From the NCBI RefSeq assembly GCF_913063425.1, contig NZ_CAJXYK010000044.1, positions 1-52,445 on the forward strand: a stretch of 52,445 nt of DNA, read 5' to 3'. Each line of letters starts with the position of its first letter. Positions within the stretch are counted from its first letter, which is position 1. The position numbers were made by a program, and so were the translations under genes. Below the pieces are notes generated by a model. It saw only the letters and a list, made by a program, of their open reading frames with translations, had not been told where the DNA came from and ran no database searches. The DNA is from an uncultured Thiohalocapsa sp. GTDB taxonomy: Bacteria; Pseudomonadota; Gammaproteobacteria; Chromatiales; Chromatiaceae. Shown here piece by piece: positions 33,401 to 42,011 of this stretch.

Positions 33401-33766
33401 TCAGCGGGCAGTGCCGAAGCCTTCGTCTTCGGTGTGCGGCGGCACCGGCAGCCCGGCGATCTGCATGCCCTGGAGCACGGGTCCCTCCGGGAACAGCTTG
33501 CGCAGCCAGCGGCGCCCGCCCGCATCGGCGAAGCGCTCGTCGAGCATGTCGCCGAGCTCGCGGCCGTCGTCGGCCAGCCCGTGCTGGCGGTAGTGCTCGC
33601 GCAGCGCGTCGATGACGGCCCAGTGGTCGTCGGTGAGCGAGATGCCGAGCTCGGCGGCCTGCTCCTTCGCCTGCGCCGGATTCCAGTCCGCGAGATCGCG
33701 CTCGCGGTCCGCCTGCACGGGGCTCGAGGTGTCGGGGTTCTGGATAACTTGCTTGATATCGGTCAT
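33401..33766 (-). CDS. TusE/DsrC/DsvC family protein lacking all cysteines
   Basis: A 121-residue protein whose body matches the DsrC/TusE family: WNPAQAKEQAAELGISLTDD, then HWAVIDALREHYRQHG and LRKLFPEGPVLQGMQIAGLP. DsrC and TusE carry sulfur on a C-terminal cysteine; here the tail after AGLPVP reads PHTEDEGFGTAR and the whole protein has no cysteine. That corresponds to the RspA-type (regulatory sulfur-related) members, which cannot carry persulfide and may act by binding partners. It heads the run UPF0182, phosphoesterase, COQ10-like protein. Confidence 0.85.
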   Translation of the reverse strand: MTDIKQVIQNPDTSSPVQADRERDLADWNPAQAKEQAAELGISLTDDHWAVIDALREHYRQHGLADDGRELGDMLDERFADAGGRRWLRKLFPEGPVLQGMQIAGLPVPPHTEDEGFGTAR

Positions 33767-34138
33767 GGTCCAGCTCCTGTCTGAAGGACACCGCCCGAGG
33801 ATCCGCGGCCGGCGGTGCCTGCGTGCATTTGCCCCGGGCCCTGGTGCATATGAGCCACTGCCCGCGACGGCGCGGGCGCGGCAGCCTGCGGGGCACCGCC
33901 TCTTACTGAACCGAAGCATCTGCGATGCCAGCCCCGCCCAGTCCCGCCGGATGCGCTGCGGGGCCAGCTCGGGCGCGCAGGTGGTGCTCAGCGCCATCGC
34001 CACGACGGCAGAGAACGGAACAACGGGCGCTGTCCGGCGGCGCTTGTGGCTACGCGAGCAGGCCCGCCCGCCGCGTGATGTTGGCGATGATGTCGCGCGG
34101 TGACTTGCGCGCCGTGGATGCGCTGCAGCGATCAGCAC
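33767..34138. other. Intergenic stretch without a supported gene
   Basis: Between the DsrC-like start and the MBL remnant. Several open frames cross it but none shows a start with a ribosome site or a domain that I know. It probably contains the promoter of the DsrC-UPF0182 run. Confidence 0.4.
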
Positions 34139-34560
34139 CTACCATGCAGGCTGTCCCCGGGGGACCGGACCGTACGGGGGGAGCCGATGGCGATTGTGCT
34201 CGGCCCGAAAGGCGACGAACGCGTCTTCGTCGTCGAAATGCAGGAAGGGGTTGCCGCGGCGCTGCTCAGCCATCGTCGTGCTGGCCGCAGCCGCATATCG
34301 ATGGCCGGGATGCACGATCACCGGGTCGGCGATGCGCTCGGCGAGCTTCCTCAAGGATCGGAACATGCTGCCGGGGTCCGATCCCGCGAGGTCGCAGCGC
34401 CCGCAGCCGTAGACAAACAGCGTATCTCCGGTGAAGAGATCGTTGCCCAGCCGGTAGCAGCATCCGCCCGGCGAGTGGCCGGGCGTCATCAGTATCTCGA
34501 TGCTCAGATCGCCGACCGCGATGACCGTCTCGGCAGGGTCATGCCGGACAGCGCGAGGCC
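34139..34560 (-). pseudogene. C-terminal half of an MBL-fold hydrolase (persulfide dioxygenase/glyoxalase II-like)
   Basis: Reading on the minus strand, homology begins near 34560 (DPAETVIAVGDLSIEILMTP) and runs to a stop at 34139. Metal ligands of the second half are present: TPGHSPGG, FTGDTLF and HPGHRY. The N-terminal half with the THxHxDH site is missing, so the protein cannot bind both metals. The frame has no start before the internal ATG at 34489. It is joined directly to the first codons of a second YeeE gene, showing a deletion that removed the 3' end of one and the 5' half of the other. Confidence 0.8.
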
Positions 34561-34608
34561 GGCGGCGAACAGCACGCCCGACGAGAATACGAACAGGTAT
34601 CCAGGCAT
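34504..34608 (-). pseudogene. 5' stub of a second YeeE/YedE (DUF6691-type) gene
   Basis: The ATG at 34608 overlaps the preceding YeeE stop as TGATG. It encodes MPGYLFVFSSGVLFAAGLAL then SGMT, the characteristic first helix of the second YeeE half-transporter, and then shifts into MBL sequence in another frame and stops at 34504 after 34 codons. Intact genes of this type encode about 140 residues, so about 110 are missing. Confidence 0.8.
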
Positions 34609-35036
34609 CAGAATACCTCCCACAGGTGTCTTACCGCGTAGGTGGTGAGAACCGCAAATCCGAAGAACACGGCGCTCGCCACAATCGAGCGCGGAGCGAG
34701 CCGACCGACGCCGCAGACACCGTGGCCGCTGGTGCAGCCGTTACCGATACGGGTTCCGATACCGACCAGGAATCCGCCCAGAATCACGGCGGAGTCGGAA
34801 ACGTCGATGCGCAGATCGAATGACGCCGGATGCAGCCACAGCATGATCAGGGCACCGGCGAACAGGCCAAGCAAGAACACCGCACGCCACAGGGTGTCGT
34901 CCTTCTGCGGGCGCAGGACGCCGCCCATAATGCCGCTGATACCGGCGATTCGGCCGTTGAAGTAGAGCAGGCCGACGGCGGCGAGGCCGATCATGATGCC
35001 GCCGATGGTCGAAAGTACGGGCGTAAATCCTTCCAT
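34608..35036 (-). CDS. YeeE/YedE family sulfur-compound transporter subunit
   Basis: A 142-residue inner-membrane protein with four helices and the family motif GIGTRIGNGCTSGHGVCG (about 92-109), whose cysteine is needed for thiosulfate or sulfide-derived sulfur uptake in characterised YeeE. Half-size YeeE proteins usually act with a second half-size partner encoded next door; that partner is reduced to a stub here, so transport may be lost. The ATG at 35036 begins the first hydrophobic segment; longer in-frame starts add unrelated residues. Confidence 0.87.
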   Translation of the reverse strand: MEGFTPVLSTIGGIMIGLAAVGLLYFNGRIAGISGIMGGVLRPQKDDTLWRAVFLLGLFAGALIMLWLHPASFDLRIDVSDSAVILGGFLVGIGTRIGNGCTSGHGVCGVGRLAPRSIVASAVFFGFAVLTTYAVRHLWEVF

Positions 35037-35351
35037 CCTGTCCTCCGGGTCAGGGTTCTCGACTCTACCCACAAGCAATCGCCGTGCCTCCGACTTGCGA
35101 CAGTGCATTCGGCGCGGGGGCGGGCAAGACGCAGACCAGCAGTGACAGGCCGAGCACGCGCAAGGCACGGCGAAGAAACGGCAGTGAACAGACACATGGG
35201 TACCGGCTGCGCAAGCACCCCGCGTAGGTCGCCATCAGCGCTACGTCGCCCGAGCGGGCAGGTAACGCCTTGATCGTCGGACACGCGAGCGCTGACCCGA
35301 CCTACCAGTGACGAGGTTTGCCGGCGCGCTGGCCGGACGTTCCCGGTCTGA
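35037..35351. other. Intergenic region with dispersed repeat copy 2
   Basis: No gene supported. It contains CGCTGACCCGACCTACC (35290-35306), identical over 17 bases to 10129-10145, and a partial opposite-facing version near 35222 (CGTAGGTCG), so an imperfect palindrome of about 85 bp. On the minus strand a signal-peptide-like stretch (LRVLGLSLLVCVLPAPAPNA) lacks a start codon and may be another remnant. Confidence 0.45.
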
Positions 35352-36575
35352 TCAGCTCCGGTGCCGCACTTCCTGCGGCTCGCCCTCGCGCTCGAGCTCA
35401 CGGCGGGCGGCCTCGCCCGCGGCGCCGGCGACGTCCTCCACCCGCTCACGCGTGTCCCGGGCGCGCTCGCGCACTCCTGTGCCCGTGGCGCCGTGCCGCT
35501 CGGCCTCGTCGCCGGCCTTGCGGGAGACGGCTGCGCCGGTCTCCCTGGCACGCTCCTTCAGCTCGTGCGGGTGCAGGCCCTGGCGGTGGGCCTCATCGGA
35601 GGCGGCCTGCGCCGCCGCCTCGGCGCTGCGCTTGGCGGTGTCGGCCGCAGCCTGGGCCTGTTCCCTTGCGCCCTGCATGCGCTCATCGCTGGCCCGGCCC
35701 ATCCAGCGGTCCTCGGCGCGGGTGGTGGGTGCACCGGCGCCCAGGGCCGCGCCCGCGGCGACGCCCAGCGCCACCAGCGACAGCGGATAGCGGTCCACGA
35801 AATCACTGGTCTGCCGGACCGCCTCGCGGGCGCCGCGCTCGGCGGCCCGCTTCGCCTGCGCAGCGCGGCGACGGGCGTTGTCGCGGGCGCGGGCGACGCG
35901 CAGCTTGGCCTCATCGGTGGCCTCGCTCATGCGCTCGCGGGTACGATCAATGCGCGACTTGGCCTCACCGCCTGCGGCCCGGGCCTGCTCGCGGAAGCGC
36001 TCGCCGGCGTCGCCCTGGACGTCCCGGGTGCCGCTGCTGCCCGGCTCGATATCCCGACCGCCGGTGCCGGTCCAGGCGGCCGCCGCCGCGGGCCCCAGGT
36101 CGTCGTAGAGCAGGCACTCCACCTCGTCGTCGTAGAAGGGATACTCCCGGCGCAGGCAGAAGGCGTACAGGTCGCCGATGGCGGTGTCATCCGGTACCGG
36201 GGTCACATCCGGGCTCTCGCCCGCCGCGCCCGTGTCCGACCGCTCGCCGGCGCCGGTCGCCCCGGCGCGGCCGCTGTCCTGCCCCCCGAACATGAGCCAG
36301 CCGAGACCGACGCCCACGAGTGCCAGCGGCATGGGATTGTGCTTCGCGGCACTGAACAGCTCGCTGAAATAGCTGCCGGGGCCGCCGCGGAGCTGACGCA
36401 TCAGCTGCTCGGCGATGTCCTGCGCGGAGAACTTGCTCTCCAGCGCCGAGAGGGTGCGGTCGAGCTCGCGGCGGTGCCGCTCGATGTCCTCCTGCAGGAC
36501 ATCGGGGTCGCGCGGCCAGTCGGTCGGGCCATTGCCGCGCGCATGGGCTTCGGTATCTGTTGCGGTGGCATTCAT
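35352..36575 (-). CDS. DUF3618-containing, Ala/Arg-rich membrane-associated protein
   Basis: A 407-residue protein. The N-terminus has the DUF3618 motif (DVLQEDIERHRRELDRTLSA, about 25-44), followed by a short hydrophobic segment (MPLALVGVGLGWLMFGG, about 82-98). A middle charged region with one cysteine pair leads to long Ala/Arg/Glu helices (about 190-260), a second hydrophobic segment near SLVALGVAAGAALGAG, and a helical C-terminus. Such proteins accompany holin-like and YtxH-like genes and are thought to act in envelope stress; the function is unproven. The ATG at 36575 overlaps the previous stop as ATGA and has GGAGAG upstream. Confidence 0.82.
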   Translation of the reverse strand: MNATATDTEAHARGNGPTDWPRDPDVLQEDIERHRRELDRTLSALESKFSAQDIAEQLMRQLRGGPGSYFSELFSAAKHNPMPLALVGVGLGWLMFGGQDSGRAGATGAGERSDTGAAGESPDVTPVPDDTAIGDLYAFCLRREYPFYDDEVECLLYDDLGPAAAAAWTGTGGRDIEPGSSGTRDVQGDAGERFREQARAAGGEAKSRIDRTRERMSEATDEAKLRVARARDNARRRAAQAKRAAERGAREAVRQTSDFVDRYPLSLVALGVAAGAALGAGAPTTRAEDRWMGRASDERMQGAREQAQAAADTAKRSAEAAAQAASDEAHRQGLHPHELKERARETGAAVSRKAGDEAERHGATGTGVRERARDTRERVEDVAGAAGEAARRELEREGEPQEVRHRS

Positions 36576-37003
36576 GTGAGTCTCTCCTTCAGCATGCGGC
36601 GGTCGCGGCCGCTCTCGTCGATGGTGCGCTCGGGCGTCAGGGTGCGGGGACTGAGCTTGCTGCGCCCGGCCGCCAGCATGACGCCGCCGATGGCGAGCAC
36701 CACCAGGGCGACGGTCAGCGGCGACAGCCACAGCGGGGCCGGCAGCACCTGGTAGAGCGCCAGGACGATGGCGTCGAGCAGGACCGCCAGGCCGGCGATG
36801 AGCACGATGGCGCCGCCGACGATGGACAGGAGCCCGCTCTTGAGGCCGGTGATACTCTCGCCGACCTCGCCTTTCGCGAGGCTCACCTCGTCACGCAGCA
36901 GCGCGGCGAGCTCGTCGATGAAATGGCGCATCAGCCCGGCGATGGAGCGGTTTTCGGAATGCACCCACTCGGGGCGCTCGCTGGCTTGGGTTTGGTCGTT
37001 CAT
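36572..37003 (-). CDS. Phage holin superfamily 3-6 (DUF1469-like) membrane protein
   Basis: A 143-residue protein with an N-terminal amphipathic region (SIAGLMRHFIDELAALLRDE, about 20-39), two membrane helices (about 55-80 and 90-112) and a basic tail. Despite the name, chromosomal members are not lysis proteins and usually sit with DUF3618 and YtxH-like genes, as here. GGAG lies seven bases before the ATG at 37003, and the stop overlaps the DUF3618 start. Middle gene of a three-gene operon. Confidence 0.82.
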   Translation of the reverse strand: MNDQTQASERPEWVHSENRSIAGLMRHFIDELAALLRDEVSLAKGEVGESITGLKSGLLSIVGGAIVLIAGLAVLLDAIVLALYQVLPAPLWLSPLTVALVVLAIGGVMLAAGRSKLSPRTLTPERTIDESGRDRRMLKERLT

Positions 37004-37015
37004 GGTCAGTCTCCG

Positions 37016-37636
37016 TCAGACCTGGGGGCGGTGGGTGGTGACGCCGGCGGGGGTGCGCGGCGTCTCGCGCGGCCAGGCGCCGGGGCTCGTGGGTGCGGTG
37101 CCGCGGCGGGCACCGGCGGACGGGCTGTCAGCCGACGCCTCCGGGGTCGAGCTCTTCAGGAAGCGGGCGAGCATGAAACCGGCGATCATGGCGCCACCGA
37201 AGCCGAGCGCCGGCTCCTCGCGCACGGTCTCCTCGGTGTCGTGCCAGGCCTCCGCGAGGGGCTTGTTGCGGATGCGCTCCGCGAAGCGACCGGCACTGTC
37301 CGCGGCGTTGCCCCAATAGTCCGCCATGGCTTCATGGCCGTCGGCGCGCAGGGATTCCACACCGGCGCGCAGGGCGTCGGCGAACGCGTCCACCTGCTCC
37401 GCGGCGTCGAAGCGCCGCTCCTGCATCTCGGCGCCCGCCTGCTCTTGCAGCGACTCGGCACCGGTCTCGGCCGCCGCGCGCACATCTTCGCCGAGCTTGG
37501 CGGTCTCGTCCCGGACCGCGGCGGCGGCCTCGTCTGCTTCCCGGCGCAGCTTGGTGCTGGTGTCCTCCTGCGCGCCGGACCCGGTGCCGCTGGGCTGCAT
37601 GGGCGAGCCCGCTCTGGTTTCGGTCGGATTGGGCAT
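37016..37636 (-). CDS. YtxH-like envelope-stress protein
   Basis: A 206-residue protein. A disordered start is followed by Ala/Glu/Asp-rich helices (about 25-115), then one hydrophobic helix with LGFGGAMIAGFMLARFL (about 147-163) and a Pro/Arg-rich tail. The layout resembles ElaB/YtxH-type proteins attached to the inner membrane, but identity to a named family is uncertain. GGAGAC lies about eight bases before the ATG at 37636. Twelve bases separate it from the holin-like gene, so it leads the operon. Confidence 0.7.
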   Translation of the reverse strand: MPNPTETRAGSPMQPSGTGSGAQEDTSTKLRREADEAAAAVRDETAKLGEDVRAAAETGAESLQEQAGAEMQERRFDAAEQVDAFADALRAGVESLRADGHEAMADYWGNAADSAGRFAERIRNKPLAEAWHDTEETVREEPALGFGGAMIAGFMLARFLKSSTPEASADSPSAGARRGTAPTSPGAWPRETPRTPAGVTTHRPQV

Positions 37637-37989
37637 CTGCTGTCTCCGCTCGTTGTGGATGGACCAATGAGGCACGCTGACGGCCATCAAGAACTGTGCC
37701 CGTCCAGCCGCGCCCCCTGCAGACTGCGATGTGGGCAGCGGCGTGGGCCGGCGCCGGCGCACTGGGCCGGAAACCCGGCGGTGGGCCGGGGCTTTACCAC
37801 CGTGAGCAGTTGCATTGACCCGAATGGCGGGCGCGGGGGCAGGCCGTCCGGCGCGTCTGGGGATAGCGCTGGGGGATGGCGCGCGGGGCTGGCACGGCGC
37901 TGGCAGTGTCGCCACGGCGTATGGCGTCGGTGTGCTGACAGCGGCCGGCCGGCGCCTGACCAGGAACCACCTGCCGAGGAGACTCACCG
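37637..37989. other. Divergent intergenic region
   Basis: Between the stress operon and the broken SDR gene. No gene is supported. It should hold promoters for both directions; I could not define boxes. Confidence 0.4.
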
Positions 37990-38225
37990 ATGGCCGACCA
38001 ACAGCAACCCCCCCAGCATCAAGCGCGTCAGCCGGGACGCGAGGGCGAGATGCGCCCGCAGCCCGAGTACATCCGCGAGAGCTACCGCGGCAGCGACAAG
38101 CTGCGCGGCCGCGCCGCCATCGTCACCGGCGGCGACAGCGGCATCGGCCGCGCGCCAGCGAGGACGGCTCTTACATGTCGGGGCAGGTGCTGCACCCCAA
38201 TGGCGGCGTCGTGGTGAACGGCTGA
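37990..38225 (+). pseudogene. SDR oxidoreductase gene with a large internal deletion
   Basis: The first 55 codons encode the start of a YghA-like short-chain dehydrogenase: EMRPQPEYIRESYRGSDKL, then AAIVTGGDSGIGRA with the NAD-binding TGxxxGIG. At about 38154 the sequence jumps, two bases out of frame, to the last 22 codons of the same kind of protein (ASEDGSYMSGQVLHPNGG..., stop at 38225). About 200 residues, including the catalytic Ser-Tyr-Lys, are missing. Both ends of one gene are kept in order, so this is a deletion rather than an insertion. Confidence 0.85.
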
Positions 38226-38341
38226 GGCAAGCGATTCCACCCTGTTGTGCGTCAGGGCCAGGATGGCCCGCCATCGTCAGCGGCTGACGCCGCTGGCCAT
38301 GGGGGCTCAGGGGCGCCGCGCTTTCCGGCTGCGTGCGCGGG

Positions 38342-38515
38342 TCAATGCTTCAGAATGACGTACAGGGCGTGAATGATGCCGGGAATGAAGCCGAGGATGG
38401 TGAGCAGGATGTTGAGCCAGAAATGGCCCTTGAGCCCGACTTCCAGAAAGACGCCGAGGGGCGGCAGTAGAATGGCGAAAAGAATCTTGATGGGGTCGGT
38501 GGCAGTGATGGCCAT
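38342..38515 (-). CDS. Pmp3/YqaE family small membrane protein
   Basis: A 57-residue proteolipid with two membrane helices (IKILFAILLPPLGVFLEVGL and ILGFIPGIIHALYVIL). The LPPLGVF and GxxPGIIHA motifs are characteristic of Pmp3/YqaE, linked to membrane potential and salt stress. The ATG at 38515 begins the family's usual short N-terminus; the longer frame upstream is not conserved. Confidence 0.9.
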   Translation of the reverse strand: MAITATDPIKILFAILLPPLGVFLEVGLKGHFWLNILLTILGFIPGIIHALYVILKH

Positions 38516-38623
38516 GCGTGGGTCCTTAATCGACAATGGGTGTCGAGATTGACGCAAAGCCCATGCCGAATGGCGCAGACCCGACGGCACCACGGCCGGA
38601 CCGGGCAACCATTGCGCTTGCCG

Positions 38624-40150
38624 CTATTGCCGGCCCTTTCGCGCCGCCGGGCGCGCGGCAGCCGAAGCCCGCTTAAGATCATGGCCGTCAAGGCCCAGGC
38701 CGCCTTTGCCGGGCACCCAGCCGCGGCCCTGCGCATGGGCATCCGCCATCGCCAGAAGCCCCACCAGGGTGTTGCGCACGGCGTCCAACGCCGGCAGACC
38801 GCCGTGCGGACCGCAACCGAGCACCGTGTTGTCGATGGCAAAGACCCCGCGCCCGGCACCCTGGCCGCGCCCGTCGGCACCGCGGCCGAGGGCGGAGCTG
38901 CGCGTGATCCAGCCGTCCCCGGAGCGATACATGCGCGCCGCATAATCCACCCCGGGCCGCGGATGGATGATGGCTTCCGGGGCGAAGCGAAGCTCGGGCA
39001 CGCCGCCGATGCGCTCCTCGACGAAGCGGGCCAGCGTCGGTGTGCAGTCGCCGGCGAAGACGTCATACGCAAAAGGCTGCGCCACCGGCCGATTCAGGGC
39101 GAGCTGCAGCCGTCGGCCGCGCTCCAGCGACGCCTCCAGTATGGCCTCGATGGCGGCCAGACGGCGCTCGCCGCCCGGGCTCGCCCGCAGGCGCCGGCGC
39201 ACAGCCGGGTCGAAGATGGACTGGCGCAGCGCACGCCAGGTCTCGGGGTCATAGAGATCGCGGTCCACTGGACGCCCCGACGTGTCCAAGAGCCAATCAT
39301 GGTCCGGATGCGGCAGCGCCTGGTAGGCACTCGGCATCACCGCCATCAGCTCCGGGCGCAGGCTCACCAGACCCAGCTGGTGGCCCCGCATCATGAGCTT
39401 GAGCCAAAAGGCCGCGCCTGTATTCGGCACCCCAATGAGTGCCGCGCGCCGCACCTTGGGCGCACCGGCAAAGTCCACCCGGACCTCCTCCGGCGAGCGC
39501 CCGAGCACGTCCCGCCCACCAAAGCGCACGAAATAGCGCACCACCAGCCCGCCGGCGCTGTGGCCCAGCAGATCCACCCGCAGCGTCGGCTCGCCGCGGG
39601 TGCGGCGCAGCCGCTCGATGAGCTGGTCGAGCCCGGCGGCGGCCCGCACCAGGTCCCGGCGCCAGTCCCAGGGGTAGAGCACGCAGCGGGTCTGCGGCCC
39701 CACCGCATCCGGGAGCACGCAGGGTGCGCCCGCCCGTGCCTCCAGGCGCTCGATGAGACCGCCGTAGTAGTCCTGCCCAGGGACGCCGCGGATGACGTCC
39801 GCAGCGACGACGCGGGCAGAGGCACTCGCATCCGGCATCATCGGCTCCGCGAGGCGCGCAAAGGCGTTGGGGTCGAGCAGATGGGCCGCGCTGCCGGTCC
39901 AGAGCATTCGGCCGTCGGCGGTTTCCAGCGAGGACGCCTCCGCTCCCGGGATCAAGATCACGGGGGTCGCGTCCGCCAGGGCGCTTGGCATGGGCAGCCT
40001 GGCATCGTTGTGGATCCGCTCGCAGCCGCCGGACGCCAGGAGCACCAGCACCACCCAGCCGAGGACCAGGCCGGTGCGCCCGAGGCCGCGCCGCCGGCAG
40101 ACGACAGCCGCCACGGGCGCGTCATCACAATGGGAGGTCGGGTCCGCCAT
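38624..40150 (-). CDS. LCAT/PGAP1-like alpha/beta-hydrolase lipoprotein (lipase/acyltransferase)
   Basis: A 508-residue protein with an N-terminal hydrophobic segment ending in a lipobox-like LASGGC (Cys43), so it is likely anchored in the outer or inner membrane. The hydrolase part has the oxyanion region PVILIPGAEASSLE (about 63), a nucleophile elbow GHSAGG (Ser near residue 200) and WRRDL before it, matching lecithin:cholesterol acyltransferase-like lipases. The late GVFAIDNTVLGCGPHGGLPA may carry the catalytic His. Substrate unknown. Divergent from the DUF389 gene. Confidence 0.8.
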   Translation of the reverse strand: MADPTSHCDDAPVAAVVCRRRGLGRTGLVLGWVVLVLLASGGCERIHNDARLPMPSALADATPVILIPGAEASSLETADGRMLWTGSAAHLLDPNAFARLAEPMMPDASASARVVAADVIRGVPGQDYYGGLIERLEARAGAPCVLPDAVGPQTRCVLYPWDWRRDLVRAAAGLDQLIERLRRTRGEPTLRVDLLGHSAGGLVVRYFVRFGGRDVLGRSPEEVRVDFAGAPKVRRAALIGVPNTGAAFWLKLMMRGHQLGLVSLRPELMAVMPSAYQALPHPDHDWLLDTSGRPVDRDLYDPETWRALRQSIFDPAVRRRLRASPGGERRLAAIEAILEASLERGRRLQLALNRPVAQPFAYDVFAGDCTPTLARFVEERIGGVPELRFAPEAIIHPRPGVDYAARMYRSGDGWITRSSALGRGADGRGQGAGRGVFAIDNTVLGCGPHGGLPALDAVRNTLVGLLAMADAHAQGRGWVPGKGGLGLDGHDLKRASAAARPAARKGRQ

Positions 40151-40253
40151 GCCCAGGGCGGTTGCAGCGGGCGTGCCAAGGGGCCGGGGATCGCCTCCCG
40201 GGTCGGACCTTGCTTGGACTCAGGCTCCCTTCCCTGTTCCGGAGCATGCCGCC

Positions 40254-40919
40254 ATGCCAGAAGCGAATACAGCCCCGGCGTCCAGGCGCCGCGACCCCGC
40301 GCCCGACGCCGTCATGGATCAGCTCATGGCCCGGGCAGAGCCGGGCACCGACTACCTGGTGCTGATGGGCACCGCGGGCGTACTCGCGGCCGTGGCCTTT
40401 CTGACCAATTCCGTGCCCATGCTGGTGGGCTCTATGATCGTCGCGCCGATCTTCTCCCCGCTCGCGCTGATCGGCTTCGCCCATGTCGGCAACAGGCCGG
40501 AGCAGGTGCAGATGGCGCTGCGGGCCGTGGGCCTCGGCCTCGGCGTGGCGGTCCTGGCCGCCATGGCGACCACCTTCATCCTCAACGTCACCAACGTCTT
40601 CCCGCCGGACGAGAATCTGTTCGACAAGCCGCTGCTGAAAGAGCGGCTCAGTGTGGGCTGGTTCAGCGCCGTCTCCGCGGCGGCCGCCGGCATTGCCGGC
40701 AATATCGCCCTGTCCCGCGATCGCTTCGACAGCCTCATCGGCGTCCTCGCGGCACTGGCCCTGGTGCCCGCAGGCGCTGCCGCGGGCATTGCCCTGATGT
40801 CCGGGAACCTCGGCATGGCCTTCGGTGGCCTCATGCTGCTGGCGGTGAACACCGGCGTCGCGGTGGTCAGCGGCGTCGCGACACTGCGGTGGCTGGAAGG
40901 CACGGCCGACAAGACCTGA
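40254..40919 (+). CDS. DUF389 family membrane protein
   Basis: A 221-residue protein with five or six membrane helices. LTNSVPMLVGSMIVAPIFSP (about 50-69) and the helix with GAAAGIALMSGNLG are typical DUF389 landmarks. Members are about 200-500 residues; function unknown. GGAG lies nine bases before the ATG at 40254. A second DUF389 protein lies at 46450-47454. Confidence 0.82.
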   Translation: MPEANTAPASRRRDPAPDAVMDQLMARAEPGTDYLVLMGTAGVLAAVAFLTNSVPMLVGSMIVAPIFSPLALIGFAHVGNRPEQVQMALRAVGLGLGVAVLAAMATTFILNVTNVFPPDENLFDKPLLKERLSVGWFSAVSAAAAGIAGNIALSRDRFDSLIGVLAALALVPAGAAAGIALMSGNLGMAFGGLMLLAVNTGVAVVSGVATLRWLEGTADKT

Positions 40920-41025
40920 AACGGCGCCGGTACCGCGCCCTCTACGGACCAGGCCCGGCGGCGCAGCCGGCACGCACCCGCCCGGTTGCGACCCGGCGGC
41001 GCAGACACCGACACCCGGAGAGCCC

Positions 41026-41928
41026 ATGACCCCCGATGCAAGCAGCCCGAGCCCGCCGGCGCCGGCTTCAACGCGGCAACAGGAAACCGCCGGCCCGGAG
41101 ACCGCCCCAGAGGCCCCCGACTACGCGCCCATGCTGTTCGCATATCACCGCGCCCACGCGGCCGAGCTCAAGGCGATGATCGCGACCCTGCCGCTCGGCC
41201 CCGCCGACCGGGTGCTGGATGTGGCCTGCGGCGACTGCGCCCACGCCCAATGGCTGGCGCAGCGGGTCACGGACGGTGTGGTGCTCGGCATCGACATCTC
41301 GGCCCCCTATCTGCACCTCGCCGAGCGGCAGCTCGAGACCGCCGCCGCAGGCAGCGGAGCCAAAGCCGCGCCCGTGCTCCTGTGCGCCGCCGCGGCAGAG
41401 GCGCTGCCCCTGCCCGCCGCCAGCATCGACCTCGGCTGGTGCGCGCACAGCCTGTACAGCTTGCCGGAGCCCATGACGGCGCTGCGCGAGCTGCGGCGGG
41501 TGGTGCGCCCAGGCGGCCATGTGGCGGTGCTGGAGCAGGATTCGCTGCATCGGGTGGTGCTGCCCTGGCCGGCGGACCTGGAGCTGGCCCTGCAGCAGGC
41601 GCAGCTGCGCGCACTCCAGCGGCGGCCCAACGGCCCGGGCAAGTATTTCGCTGCACGCCGGCTGGCGACGCTGCTGGAGGACGCCGCGCTGGACACGGTG
41701 TCGGTGCAGCCCTTCTCCACCATGCGCCGGGCCCCGCTCGACGGGGACGAGCGCTGCTACCTCGACGGCCTGCTGGACGACCTGCGCGCCAAGGCGGCAC
41801 CCTACCTGGCCCCCGCCATGCGCGATCGCTTCGAGCGCCTGTGCGATCCCGGCGCCGACACCTACCTGCTGGACCGGCCGGATTTCCACGCCACCTACCT
41901 CGACGTCCTCGCCGTCGGGCGTCGCTGA
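41026..41928 (+). CDS. Class I SAM-dependent methyltransferase
   Basis: A 300-residue methyltransferase. The SAM-binding loop VLDVACGDCAHAQWLAQ (about 64-80), the acidic LGIDIS after strand two and the motif ASIDLGWCAHSLYSLPEP are clear. A Pro/Ala-rich N-terminal tail (about 1-30) precedes the domain. Substrate unknown; the fold resembles UbiE-like enzymes. GGAGAG lies about eight bases before the ATG at 41026. No functional partner is evident nearby. Confidence 0.88.
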   Translation: MTPDASSPSPPAPASTRQQETAGPETAPEAPDYAPMLFAYHRAHAAELKAMIATLPLGPADRVLDVACGDCAHAQWLAQRVTDGVVLGIDISAPYLHLAERQLETAAAGSGAKAAPVLLCAAAAEALPLPAASIDLGWCAHSLYSLPEPMTALRELRRVVRPGGHVAVLEQDSLHRVVLPWPADLELALQQAQLRALQRRPNGPGKYFAARRLATLLEDAALDTVSVQPFSTMRRAPLDGDERCYLDGLLDDLRAKAAPYLAPAMRDRFERLCDPGADTYLLDRPDFHATYLDVLAVGRR

Positions 41929-42011
41929 GCCCGCCCCGCGGCCCGCCTCCATGCGGGCTTTGACGTGCTGACGCAGTATCCGCGGGGTCTGCCGGCGCCG
42001 ACGGCGCGCGC

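Noticed and set aside
35060-35200. Signal-peptide-like minus-strand frame (LGLSLLVCVLPAPAPNA)
   Set aside because: No start codon in frame and an early stop; may be a remnant but not supportable as a gene.
38540-41029. 829-codon plus-strand frame across the lipase and DUF389 genes
   Set aside because: It runs antisense through the lipase and then out of frame through DUF389; no homology.
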